Positions 42,619 to 51,075 of a stretch of 64,000 bases of DNA are shown here, piece after piece. This stretch comes from Streptomyces sp. PCS3-D2. GTDB lineage: Bacteria; Actinomycetota; Actinomycetes; Streptomycetales; Streptomycetaceae. The position numbers and the translations under genes are program-made. The stretch covers positions 744,001 through 808,000 of the forward strand of contig NZ_CP097800.1 of assembly GCF_000612545.2 (NCBI RefSeq), given 5' to 3'. Under the pieces are notes generated by a model. The model saw nothing but the letters and a program-made list of their open reading frames with translations, searched no databases and was not told where the DNA came from. Numbering within the stretch: the stretch's first letter is position 1; each line of letters starts with the position of its first letter.

Positions 42619-43515
42619 ATGACCATCCGCTTTCGCCTACCCGCGCTCGCGGCCGCCGCGACGGGCGTCGCCCTGCTTCTGACCGCCTGCTCCACCGCGG
42701 ACCCCCGGCCCACCGCGACCAGGGCCGGCGATCCCGACCCCGGAACGGGGCACCTCCACGGTCTCGGCGTGGACCCCGTCGACGGCAACCTCTACGCCGC
42801 CGGACACCTGGGCGTCTTCCGCCTCAGCCCCACCGGCGCCGTACGGATCGCCGACCGCTACCAGGACACGATGGGGTTCACCGTCGTCGGCCCGCGTACC
42901 TTCCTCGCCAGCGGCCACCCCTCCCCCACCGACCCCGCCGCCACCTCGCCGCATCTGGGGCTGATCCGCAGCACCGACGCCGGGCAGACCTGGACCACCG
43001 TCTCCGCCGGCGGAGAGGCCGACTTCCACTCCCTCCAACAGGCAGGCCCGATGCTCTACGGTCTCGACAGCCAGACCTCCCGTATCTGGGCCAGCGAGGA
43101 CGGCGGCACGACCTGGGACCGGCGCGCGAAGCTCCCAGCCGGTGACCTGGCCGCCCACGCGGCGGCGCCCCAGGAGGTGTGGGCGACCACCCGCGAGGGC
43201 CTGCTCCACAGCACGGACGGCGGCACCACCTTCGAGCCGGTCCCAGGAGTACCGGCCCTGGCAGCCGTGGAACGGCCCGCCCCGGACCAGTTGATCGCCC
43301 TCGCTGCCGACGGCACGGTCGTGGCCAGTGGCGATGGCAGCTCCTGGACCGAACGCGGCCACCTCCCGGGCGGTGTACGGCCCGCCGTACTCAACGCGGC
43401 AAGCCCCACCCACCTGCTGGCCGCCGACACGAACGACGCCGTCTACGAGTCCAAGGACGGCGGACGCACGTGGACCGCCGTGCACCGGCCGGACCACGCG
43501 GGGACGGGCCACTGA
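42619..43515 (+). CDS. BNR-repeat (F510_1955-type) lipoprotein
   Basis: A 298-residue lipoprotein: lipobox ALLLTACS, then a beta-propeller with Asp-box/BNR-like repeats: LIRSTDAGQTWTTVSAG, IWASEDGGTTWDRRAKL, LLHSTDGGTTFEPVPG and VYESKDGGRTWTAVH. It begins with GHLHGLGVDPVDGNLYAAGH. Proteins of this type are commonly annotated F510_1955-family and occur with DUF305 genes. The propeller is probably a scaffold or metal-linked surface protein rather than a glycosidase, because no sialidase catalytic residues are evident. ATG at 42619. Confidence 0.85.
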   Translation: MTIRFRLPALAAAATGVALLLTACSTADPRPTATRAGDPDPGTGHLHGLGVDPVDGNLYAAGHLGVFRLSPTGAVRIADRYQDTMGFTVVGPRTFLASGHPSPTDPAATSPHLGLIRSTDAGQTWTTVSAGGEADFHSLQQAGPMLYGLDSQTSRIWASEDGGTTWDRRAKLPAGDLAAHAAAPQEVWATTREGLLHSTDGGTTFEPVPGVPALAAVERPAPDQLIALAADGTVVASGDGSSWTERGHLPGGVRPAVLNAASPTHLLAADTNDAVYESKDGGRTWTAVHRPDHAGTGH

Positions 43516-43614
43516 GCTGCCCGAAGTCAGCTGCAAGATCCCCCATCGGAGTGAGGACGCAGCCTCCCGGGGCCGCCTGGTAGGGCGCCACGGGGCCGTG
43601 GATAGGATCGCGAC

Positions 43615-44034
43615 GTGAACACCGCCCGGCCCCGTACCTCCGCGCTGCGGACCCGCATCCTCGCGGGCCCGCAGCGCGTGCTGCTGGTGGCCCTGCTCGT
43701 GTTCGCCTTCCTCTACTCGCACGGCGTGAGCCCGGACGGCGTGCGCGGCCACACCGACACGGCCGTCGGCGTCATCACCCCCACTGCCGATCCGGTGCTC
43801 GCCGAAGGCGCCCCGGACGACCGTCACGGCGGCGGGCACGGAGCCTCCCACGCCGCGGAGGAGTGCGCCACCAGCCAGCCGCAGCAGCCACCGACGCTGA
43901 GCCCTCCCCCCGGGCACGACCTGCTGCGGATCCTGCCCTCGGTGCTCGGCGCGTCCCCTGACCGGTATCCGGGCAGGGCTCCTGCCCCGGGCTGCTCGCG
44001 CCCGCCGGGCACAACAGCGATCCTGCGCATCTAG
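43615..44034 (+). CDS. Small membrane-anchored His-containing protein (DUF6153-like)
   Basis: A 139-residue protein: one N-terminal hydrophobic helix (RVLLVALLVFAFLYSHGVSP), then a His/Gly stretch (DDRHGGGHGASHAAEECATS) and a Pro-rich end finishing TAILRI. It has the same layout and LRI end as the protein at 41367, on the other side of the DUF305 and BNR genes. GTG start at 43615 after AGGATCG. Function unknown; a periplasmic-side metal role is inferred from context. Confidence 0.6.
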   Translation: MNTARPRTSALRTRILAGPQRVLLVALLVFAFLYSHGVSPDGVRGHTDTAVGVITPTADPVLAEGAPDDRHGGGHGASHAAEECATSQPQQPPTLSPPPGHDLLRILPSVLGASPDRYPGRAPAPGCSRPPGTTAILRI

Positions 44035-44228
44035 ACCACTCCCGCTCCCGGCGCCTCCGTAGGCCGTCGGTGAGCCGATGCCGCCCACACGCACGTCACT
44101 CTGCCCGTCCCGAACAGGGGCCGGGCCGGTGCAGCCTGCCCTCCGGTAGCCGCTCCTGCCCCTACCACTGCGACGCGACCGTCGCCGATTCGGCCTGGGC
44201 TGCACCCGTACACCTGCAAGGAGTTCCC

Positions 44229-44966
44229 ATGACACCCGCCCAGCTCGCCGACGGCGCCCCCGCCGCGGCCGTCCCCGCCCCCCGGTCGGCCGGCCGCACC
44301 GAGATCCGCGAAGCCCGCTCCCGCCGAAAGAGGCTCCTGGCCCGCTACCTCGGATACGTCGGCTACTTCGTCGGCGCCGGCCTGATCAGCGGTGCCGTCG
44401 TCCACCATCCACTGGATCCCGCCCGCTACACCCGCATCGCCCTGTACGGCGTCCTGGTATTCCTCGCCGCGACAGCCCTCAACGAGTTCCTGCTCACCCG
44501 TCGCAAGCCGACGTTCCGGCAGGTGGCGGGCATCATGGTCGCCTCCTTGCTGCTCTCCTTCGGCATCGGCATGCTCAGCGGCGGCCTTCAGCACTTCGAG
44601 GACTTCCCCACCCGCGCCGCCACCCTCGTCCCCGTCGGTATCGTGCTCTCCTTCATCGCCTTCGTGATCAAGGACGAGGACGCCTCATGGCGGCGGATCT
44701 TCGGGCTGACGGGGCTCGCCGTCCTCCTCACGGCCGCCGCCGCCTTCACCGGCCTGCGCTACGTCGCGTCCTTCATGGCTCCGGAATCGGGCGGGCACAG
44801 CCACGGGACCGGCGCCGATGAGGGCGAGACCCACGACGAGGAGCCGACCGTGACCAGCAGCGGGCAGCCCGCCCCGCAGTCCGAGCCGGCAACCCCGGCC
44901 CGCAGCGCTCCTGCCACTCCGTCGGTCGGGCAGTCACGCGACGACGGGCACGCGCACGGGCACTGA
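44229..44966 (+). CDS. Multi-pass membrane protein with His-rich tail
   Basis: A 245-residue integral membrane protein with four or five hydrophobic helices (YLGYVGYFVGAGLISGAVVH, IALYGVLVFLAATALNEFLL, IMVASLLLSFGIGMLSGGLQ, LVPVGIVLSFIAFVI, LTGLAVLLTAAAAFTGLRYV) and an acidic/His tail (GGHSHGTGADEGETHDEEP, then DDGHAHGH at the end). I do not recognise a named family. The clear AAGGAG site sets ATG 44229. The place at the end of the copper island and the His-rich tail suggest a metal-related function. Confidence 0.8.
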   Translation: MTPAQLADGAPAAAVPAPRSAGRTEIREARSRRKRLLARYLGYVGYFVGAGLISGAVVHHPLDPARYTRIALYGVLVFLAATALNEFLLTRRKPTFRQVAGIMVASLLLSFGIGMLSGGLQHFEDFPTRAATLVPVGIVLSFIAFVIKDEDASWRRIFGLTGLAVLLTAAAAFTGLRYVASFMAPESGGHSHGTGADEGETHDEEPTVTSSGQPAPQSEPATPARSAPATPSVGQSRDDGHAHGH

Positions 44967-44974
44967 CCCCGAGG

Positions 44975-45589
44975 TCACGCCGTCGTCGGCGGCTGCTGCC
45001 CGGCGCCACCGAGCAGCACGGCCAGCAGCCGCCCGACGACCGTTTCCGGCTCCTCGCCGCTGCCGGGAACGCGCGTCATCAGCAGGTGGTGCATCGTGCC
45101 GACCAGCGCCAGCGCGATGGTGGGAGTGTCGGCGTCCGGTCCGATCCGGCCACCACGCTGCTCCGCCTGCAGGTACGCGACGAAGGCGTGCTGGATTGCG
45201 TCGAAAGCAGGCGCTCCGGCCCGAAAGCCTTCCCGGGTCCGGAGTGCCGCCGCCGGCCGCGTGAGCGCCAGGCCCACCACCGCCGGAGGTAGCGCATCGA
45301 GCAGGGCGAGAACGACGCTCCGGAGGTTCTCCGCGACCGTGGCCTGCCCCACCTTCTCGTCCAGCGCCCCGGCTTGTCGGGCGCTGCGCGCGAACCGGTC
45401 CAGGACCAACTCGGCGACGAACTCGTCGAGTCCTGCGAAGTGCGCGTGCAGGACGCCCTTGCCGCAGTCCGCTTCCACGGTGACGGACCGGCTCGTGAGG
45501 CCCGCTGCGCCGTCCCGCGCCACCACACGCTCCGCCGCCGCGAACAACCGCTCGCGCAGGTCTGGAATCGCCACTCCACGAGGTGACAC
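44975..45589 (-). CDS. TetR-family transcriptional regulator
   Basis: A 204-residue TetR-type repressor. The N-terminal helix-turn-helix is LRERLFAAAERVVARDGAAG then LTSRSVTVEADCGKGVLHAHF (about 10-50). The C-terminal ligand domain is helical. GTG at 45589 was chosen because GGGAGGGG sits just before it; an in-frame ATG at 45604 is possible. It is divergent from the methyltransferase gene, and the 115 bases between contain inverted and direct repeats that look like its operator. Confidence 0.88.
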   Translation of the reverse strand: MSPRGVAIPDLRERLFAAAERVVARDGAAGLTSRSVTVEADCGKGVLHAHFAGLDEFVAELVLDRFARSARQAGALDEKVGQATVAENLRSVVLALLDALPPAVVGLALTRPAAALRTREGFRAGAPAFDAIQHAFVAYLQAEQRGGRIGPDADTPTIALALVGTMHHLLMTRVPGSGEEPETVVGRLLAVLLGGAGQQPPTTA

Positions 45590-45622
45590 AACAACCCCTC
45601 CCATCAAGCCCGTTGCAAGTAC

Positions 45623-45660
45623 GGGCGATCGCCCATACTGTTTGGGCACTTGCCCATACT
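45623..45660. promoter_or_regulatory. Candidate TetR operator repeats
   Basis: Three overlapping elements in the TetR/methyltransferase divergent region: GGGCGATCGCCC (45623-45634, perfect palindrome), TGGGCA-CT-TGCCCA (45643-45656) and a nine-base direct repeat GCCCATACT at 45631 and 45652, spaced 21 bases (two helical turns). Confidence 0.55.
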
Positions 45661-45704
45661 AGGTCGGGACGCCACGCTGCGCCCCGGCGGGACGGAGTTC
45701 ACCC

Positions 45705-46562
45705 ATGGGTCGATTCGCCAACACCGCACAGGCCGAGGCGTGGAACGGCTACGAGGGCGAGCAGTGGGCCCGCAGCCAGGAGCGTTGGGACGCCGTCAAC
45801 AACGGCTTCAACCAGCCCCTCCTGGACGCCGCGGCCATCACGACAGGCGATCACGTGCTGGACATCGGCTGCGGGGCAGGGCGCAGCACCCGCCTCGCGG
45901 CCCAACGCGCCGCCCGGGGCCGCGCGCTCGGCCTGGACCTGTCCGGCCCCATGCTGGAGAGGGCCCGCGAGAGCGCCCGGCGCGAAGGAGTGGAGAACGT
46001 CTCCTTCGTTCAGGGCGACGCCCAGGTGCACCCCTTCGACGCCGAGGGCTTCGACGCGGTCATCAGCCGGTACGGCATGACGTTCTTCGCCGACCCGGTC
46101 ACCGCGTTCGCCAACCTCCACCGCGCGCTGCGGCCCGGGGGCCGGCTGGCCTTCGTCTGCGCCGCCGAGGCCGAGGCCAACGAGTGGCTCCAGGCACTGG
46201 CCTCGCTGGAAGGCCTCCTGCCGCTCGGCGGCTTCGGCAAGCCCGGCGGGCCCGGCATGTTCTCACTCACCGACCCCGACCGCATCCGCACCCTGGTCAC
46301 CGCGGGCGGATTCGCCGGAGTCGACGTGCAGCGGATCGAGGTGGCGGGCAACTGGGGCACCACCGCGACCGATGCCGCGGCGTTCCTGCTGGACTCCGGC
46401 CCAGGACGCCACCTGCTCAGCCAGGTTCCCCCACCGCAGCAGGCGGAGGCGCGCCAGGCACTGGCGGACACCCTGCGCCCCCACGAGGAGGACGCGGCGG
46501 TGTGGCTGCGCAGCAGTTCCTGGCTGGTCACCGCCACACCCAGCGGGGGCGGACGAAGCTGA
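45705..46562 (+). CDS. Class I SAM-dependent methyltransferase
   Basis: A 285-residue methyltransferase with motif I VLDIGCGAGRSTRLAA (about 49-64), motif II LGLDLSGPMLERAR, motif III FVQGDAQVHPF and the post-motif ALRPGGRLAFVC. The start FANTAQAEAWNGYEGEQWAR is typical of small-molecule methyltransferases near TetR genes. The substrate is unknown. ATG 45705 has GGAG upstream. The divergent TetR gene is its likely regulator. Confidence 0.9.
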   Translation: MGRFANTAQAEAWNGYEGEQWARSQERWDAVNNGFNQPLLDAAAITTGDHVLDIGCGAGRSTRLAAQRAARGRALGLDLSGPMLERARESARREGVENVSFVQGDAQVHPFDAEGFDAVISRYGMTFFADPVTAFANLHRALRPGGRLAFVCAAEAEANEWLQALASLEGLLPLGGFGKPGGPGMFSLTDPDRIRTLVTAGGFAGVDVQRIEVAGNWGTTATDAAAFLLDSGPGRHLLSQVPPPQQAEARQALADTLRPHEEDAAVWLRSSSWLVTATPSGGGRS

Positions 46563-46947
46563 CATCCGCCCGTACGGGACCGTTGCCGTTCAGGAGTGGA
46601 CCATGCGGACGATGGCCCGGGAGGCGGCTCCGGCGACCCGATCGCGTCGGGGACGCAGGAGTGGAGCTGGACCTCCAGCACGCTGAGCCCGAAGGGTCAC
46701 GGGCCCCGGGGGTGGCACCGACCCGGGAATCACCGGCGGCAGCCCGCAGCGGCTCGGGGGCGCGGGCGGTGCGGCCCGTGGCCCCACAGCGCCTGTGGGG
46801 TCAGGGGCGGTGACGACACCTTCGTCCGCGGCCTCCGCCTTCCCGGTGACGCGGTTGACACGCGATGCACGGCGTGCGCGCCTCCACGGCCTCGCCCTCA
46901 CAGGACGACTCCCGCCGCATGCGGGACCTGAGGAGTCCACGGGGGAC

Positions 46948-46990
46948 CGGCCTGGGGGCATATCGGGGCAGCCGATATGCCCCCAGGCCG
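46948..46990. terminator. Perfect 19-bp-stem hairpin between convergent genes
   Basis: Stem CGGCCTGGGGGCATATCGG (46948-46966) pairs with 46972-46990 without a mismatch; loop GGCAG. It lies 36 bases past the VOC gene stop on that strand and about 385 bases past the methyltransferase stop. There is no U tract. Likely a bidirectional terminator. The rest of 46563-47026 shows no gene. Confidence 0.7.
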
Positions 46991-47026
46991 CAGACGGCTC
47001 CGCCGCCTCACGCTCCCGGAGGAGCG

Positions 47027-47458
47027 TCAGGTGAGGCAGAACTCGTTGCCCTCGATGTCCTGCATCGTGATGCAGGACTCGTTGACGCCATCGGCGCGCT
47101 GCGTCAGCACGTGTTGCGCGCCGAGCGCCATCAGCCGCCCGCATTCGGCCTCAAGTGTGGCCAGGCGCTCCTCACCCACGAGCCCGACGCCGACCCGCAC
47201 ATCGAGATGCACCCGGTTCTTGCCGACCTTGCCCTCGGGAACTCGCTGGAAGAGCAACCGCGGGCCCGCACCCGAGGGATCAGTGCACGCGAAGTAGACC
47301 TCGTCCTCTGGCGGCAGCGTGCGGTGGTACTCCTCCCACGTGCCAAAGCCCTCCGGGACCGCCGGTACGACGTACCCCAGCACCTCGCACCAGAAGGCGG
47401 CGAGGCGTGCAGGCTCCGCACAGTCGAAGGTCACTTGGAACTGTTTGATCATTGACAT
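47027..47458 (-). CDS. VOC (glyoxalase/bleomycin-resistance fold) protein
   Basis: A 143-residue VOC-superfamily protein: FQVTFDCAEPARLAAFWCEV at the start, WEEYHRTLPPEDEVYFACTD, RVHLDVRVG and the end MQDIEGNEFCLT. This matches the large actinobacterial class of VOC proteins of unknown substrate. ATG at 47458 was chosen; a second in-frame ATG is at 47452. It faces the methyltransferase gene, with the hairpin at 46948-46990 between them. Confidence 0.9.
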   Translation of the reverse strand: MSMIKQFQVTFDCAEPARLAAFWCEVLGYVVPAVPEGFGTWEEYHRTLPPEDEVYFACTDPSGAGPRLLFQRVPEGKVGKNRVHLDVRVGVGLVGEERLATLEAECGRLMALGAQHVLTQRADGVNESCITMQDIEGNEFCLT

Positions 47459-48568
47459 CGGCGCACGATAACAGGGGCCCTGCTCATCTCCCCACGTCGG
47501 GAGGTCCCTGGTGGGCGAAGAAGGCCTCCACACCCGCAACCGCATCCTTGCCGCACCAAACCCTGGCCGTGGACCTAGGCCCACCCGACCATCATCCCCC
47601 TCCTGAACGGCATCACGACGGATCAGGGGCTGGCGCGGCGCTCCCGGTCAACGGGCGCCGAGACCGGCGCTGCCTGTCGATCCGACCTCGCGAGTCGGTC
47701 TCCCCACCGTCCGGGGAGACCAACGGCGGTCAGGACGCGCCGACCACGAGGATGTGCGCAGAGGCGTCCGTGAACACGCCCTGCCCGTCCGCCAGGCGGG
47801 CGGTGGCCACCGCGTCCGCAACCAATGCCTGCGCGGCCTCCTGCCCCGCGCATCGGCCAGCAGCGACGACGTAAGCCCATCCGGGACCCTCGATGCCGTC
47901 TCAGCGCACAACCTCCCGGCCTCATGGCGCTGCCGACCGCAGGCAGGATCCCGGCTGCCGTCACACGTCGCCCTACACCGCCCCGGTCGGCAGCATCCAG
48001 CCCGCTACCGGGCGCGCCCACCAGGACAGCCTGCAGACTGTCGCCCAGCCACGACGCCCACCCGGACCGACAGGCCCCGCCCGGATCGGCGAATACGCTG
48101 GGCACGGCTGCTGGCAGATACCCCTTGCTTGCCGCGCGGACAAGTCTCAACCCCTGCCCGCCCAAGGGCGAGAAGAGTAGTCCGGGGGTGCGTGGGAGCC
48201 AGAGCCAGACCGAACCCGGCCGTCACCGCCTCCGCCGCGCCCAGCCGCACTCCGTACCCCGGGGCCACCGACGGATCCAGCAACGCGGGCGCAGGGCGCT
48301 CCCGCGGCTGCGAAGCCGGCCACGCCAGACTCACCACCCAGCGGCGGGTCGGGACGGCAGGTCGGTCCCGCCCTTCGTCTGTCGTAGGACCCCCTTCAGT
48401 GAGCGTGTGCCGTGCTGGCACGTTGGGCGGCCTGCGCGGTGGCGAGGTTGGATGCGTTCCCTGAGTGCGGCCTGACACTGTGATCCAGTACACATTCCCA
48501 GGGGCGATGACTTTGCCTGTCTCGGTCGGTCGGAGGAGTGACAACGCAACCTTGAGGAAGGCACGTTC
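47459..48568. other. 1.1-kb region without an intact gene
   Basis: No frame gives a convincing full protein. On the minus strand a short piece reads ALVADAVATARLADGQGVFT then DASAHILVVGAS with a stop near 47728, and another reads SWLGDSLQAVLVGAPGS (about 48000-48060). They look protein-like but lie in different frames, so a decayed gene is possible. Promoter sequences for the DUF998 gene should lie in the last 150 bases. Confidence 0.35.
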
Positions 48569-49237
48569 ATGACCTCCACCCTCAACGCATCCCGTCATGC
48601 CGCTCCCGCAGCGACCACCTCCCACGCGGCGGCACGCCGGTGGCTGGTTGGTGGCATCGTGGCCGGACCGGTGTTCCTCGCGGCCGGGGTAGCACAGGGC
48701 GTCGCCCGTGACGGCTTTAACTTCAGCCGGAACGCGCTGAGCCAGCTTGCCCTCGGCCCGGGGGGTTGGGCTCAGACAGTGAACTTCCTACTTGCCGGCA
48801 CTCTGCTGGTCATGGGGGCGGTCGGCCTGCGCCAAGTGTTGGGCGGCACTCCGGGAGGCACCGTGGGTCCGGCCCTGGTCGGTGTCTTCGGTGCCTCGTT
48901 CTGGGCCGCGGCGGTCTTCCCGGCCGACGCCGGAGCGGGATTTCCGGCAGGAGCCCCCGACGCCACCGTGATGAGCAGCCACGGTGCGCTCCACATGGCC
49001 GCCGGCATGGCCGGCTACCTCGCCCTGTGTGCCGCACTCATCGTCCTCGCCGGTTCGCTCTCCATCCGGGGCCACCAAGGATGGGCCGTGGCCTCGCGCC
49101 TGGTCCCCATCGCAGTCCTCGCAGGCTTCGCGGCCTCCACCGCCTCCGTCCTGGCTTTCACGGCCGGAGCAGCCCTCGGGCTGTTGTGGCTGACAGCTAT
49201 GACGACACGCCTGGCCATCGAACCGGTCACCCGCTGA
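48569..49237 (+). CDS. DUF998 membrane protein
   Basis: A 222-residue integral membrane protein with six predicted helices: LVGGIVAGPVFLAAGVAQGV, FNFSRNALSQLALGPGGW (the DUF998 landmark), TVNFLLAGTLLVMGAVGL, LVGVFGASFWAAAVFPADAG, HMAAGMAGYLALCAALIVLA and LVPIAVLAGFAASTASVLAF. Function unknown. ATG 48569 is preceded by TTGAGGAAGG. It converges with the ECF sigma gene; such DUF998 proteins are often found beside ECF or TetR regulators. Confidence 0.9.
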   Translation: MTSTLNASRHAAPAATTSHAAARRWLVGGIVAGPVFLAAGVAQGVARDGFNFSRNALSQLALGPGGWAQTVNFLLAGTLLVMGAVGLRQVLGGTPGGTVGPALVGVFGASFWAAAVFPADAGAGFPAGAPDATVMSSHGALHMAAGMAGYLALCAALIVLAGSLSIRGHQGWAVASRLVPIAVLAGFAASTASVLAFTAGAALGLLWLTAMTTRLAIEPVTR

Positions 49238-49331
49238 CCGCCGGTCGGCGGCCCGCCTCCGCTGCGGCCCGACGTCGCTCACGTCACCGCCGAGGGTTCT
49301 GCCACGCACTCGAGTCGAGCGTTGCGCCGTG

Positions 49332-50303
49332 CTACACCTCGCCCAGCCGGTTGGGGAGGCCGAAGATCGGGAATAGACGCTCGGTGTCTCGGTAGGCCGT
49401 GATGCCGCTGATCCGGTCGTCACGGAATTCGAGGACTTGGAGGGCCCAGGGCACGTAGCCGGTGCCGTCCGCCCGGGGGCGGTACTGGCCGAAGCCGGGG
49501 AGGCCGTTCGCCACGGTCGGGACAAGACGTGAGCCGCGGCAGCCGATCGCGGGGCCGGTGAGCCATGCGTGGATGTCGCGAACACCGCGCATCCACTTCG
49601 CGTACGGGGGAAGGCAGAGTGTGGCGTCGACGTGGAGGAGCATACTCAGCTCCTCCACGTCGTACCGGGCGAATGCCGAGGCGTACCGCTCGGCCAGCAC
49701 CTGACGGACATTGTCGCCGCACGGCTGGGCGGCGGGCCCGTCCGTCGTACTGCGGCCATCGGCCATCGTGGCCCGAGCCCGCTGCAGGGAACTGTTGGCC
49801 GATGCGACGGTGCAGTTGTGCAGTTCGGCGACCTCACGCGCCGGGAAACCCAGGACGTCTCGCAGGATCAGCGTGGCCCGCTGCCTGGGCGGCAGGTGCT
49901 GGAGCGCGGCGACGAACGCCAGCCGCACCGACTCGCCCGTCGCGGCGGCCACTTCCGGATCATTCCCTCCGGGGCACGGTTCCACCCACAGGACGGACTC
50001 CTGCGGGGGCTCCGGCGGGGTGGCGCCACCGCTCGGGCCGGACAGGTCCATAGGCAGCGCCCGCCGCTTGCCCGATGCGAGGGCGTCCAGACACACGTTG
50101 GTGGCGATGCGGTACAGCCAGGTTCGCAAGCCCGACCGGCCCTCGAAGCGGTCGATGCCCCGCCACGCCCGAATGAGGGCCTCCTGCGCCGCATCCTCGG
50201 CCTCGGCGTACGACCCCAACATCCGGTAGCAGTACCCCGTCAGCCCCCTGCGGTACTCCTCAAGCCCCTCGGCCACTGCGCCGAGCTCCCCGGTATCCCC
50301 CAC
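49332..50303 (-). CDS. ECF sigma factor with C-terminal SnoaL-like domain
   Basis: A 323-residue ECF sigma factor. Region 2 is LEEYRRGLTGYCYRMLGSYA with EAEDAAQEALIRAWRGIDRF; region 4 is LQHLPPRQRATLILRDVLGF with PAREVAELHNCTVASANSSL. The last about 130 residues (VLAERYASAFARYDVEELSM to DTERLFPIFGLPNRL) form a SnoaL/NTF2-like domain, as in ECF groups that need no separate anti-sigma factor because the tail regulates activity. GTG at 50303 has a strong GGGAGGAG site; the frame is open to 50501 without support. The regulated promoter is not identified. Confidence 0.92.
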   Translation of the reverse strand: MGDTGELGAVAEGLEEYRRGLTGYCYRMLGSYAEAEDAAQEALIRAWRGIDRFEGRSGLRTWLYRIATNVCLDALASGKRRALPMDLSGPSGGATPPEPPQESVLWVEPCPGGNDPEVAAATGESVRLAFVAALQHLPPRQRATLILRDVLGFPAREVAELHNCTVASANSSLQRARATMADGRSTTDGPAAQPCGDNVRQVLAERYASAFARYDVEELSMLLHVDATLCLPPYAKWMRGVRDIHAWLTGPAIGCRGSRLVPTVANGLPGFGQYRPRADGTGYVPWALQVLEFRDDRISGITAYRDTERLFPIFGLPNRLGEV

Positions 50304-50808
50304 GTCGCGCTCCTCCCAAGCAGGCCCAGGCCACAGGCCTGGTGCCCCACTGTAGGAGCAACTCCCCACACCGTCTCCCCCGAAGACCTGCTGGGGAACC
50401 GTGAACACGCAGTTGACCAGACAGGCCACTACGTTCAGCCACAAACGCCTGGCAGCGAAGGCTGGACGCGACAGGCCGAGCGCGTCGCAACGACCCGCCA
50501 CTTGGCCCTGATCTGGCCGCCCCTGAGAGAGGGGCCATCAGGTGGCGGTGAACGAGGGTTCGTTGAAACTCGGGCCCGCTGGTGGAGCCGAGGGTGCGGA
50601 AGCCGTGCGTGTGCAACCTGCCACCGGCCGGCCGACGGTCGCGTCGCTGCACCCCTGCCCACCTCGCGAACGCTCCATCGTGAGCGAGCGCGGCCGTAGA
50701 CCAGCAAGGCTGTTGTCGCCCGTCTACAGGAGCTGGAACGTCCCCACACAAGCACCCTGGCGACGCCTCGCACTGCCCTTGGCTGCTCTGCCGACGAGGT
50801 CGCAGGCG

Positions 50809-50852
50809 CCGGTGTCCGCAATGGCAGCTCCCGTTGCCATTGCGGACACCGG
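50809..50852. other. Perfect 18-bp-stem hairpin in a gene-free region
   Basis: CCGGTGTCCGCAATGGCA (50809-50826) is repeated in inverse at 50835-50852 around an eight-base loop (GCTCCCGT). It lies inside the 772-bp gap 50304-51075, about 500 bases upstream of the ECF sigma start and 220 beyond the pirin stop. There is no U tract. It could be a terminator of the pirin transcript or a structured RNA. I see no supported gene in the rest of the gap. Confidence 0.6.
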
Positions 50853-51075
50853 GACTCAGCACGGCCCGCGAGCAAGCCTAGCTACTCGTCAGTAAAGTTG
50901 GCGAAAGGTCAGCATTCGTCTGAGCAGGGTTGATTACAGTCTGCAACGCGTGAGACTCGACCACCGGCATGGGAGGCTGCCGGGCCATGTCTGACAGCCT
51001 CTCTCCCCCCGCCGAGAAAAGCGGTGGGCTGGACGCGAACGCCACACCCAGACCTCATCCGCACAAAGCAACAGG

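Noticed and set aside
42619-43515. Glycoside hydrolase/sialidase activity for the BNR protein
   Set aside because: Asp-box-like repeats are structural; no sialidase catalytic arginines or nucleophile are evident.
48005-48625. Minus-strand open frame of about 200 residues as a gene
   Set aside because: No recognisable domain, overlaps the start of the DUF998 gene on the other strand, and lacks a ribosome site.
50435-50875. Minus-strand open frame in the hairpin-containing gap
   Set aside because: Arg/Ser/Ala-rich without motifs, and it runs through the perfect hairpin; a chance frame is more likely.
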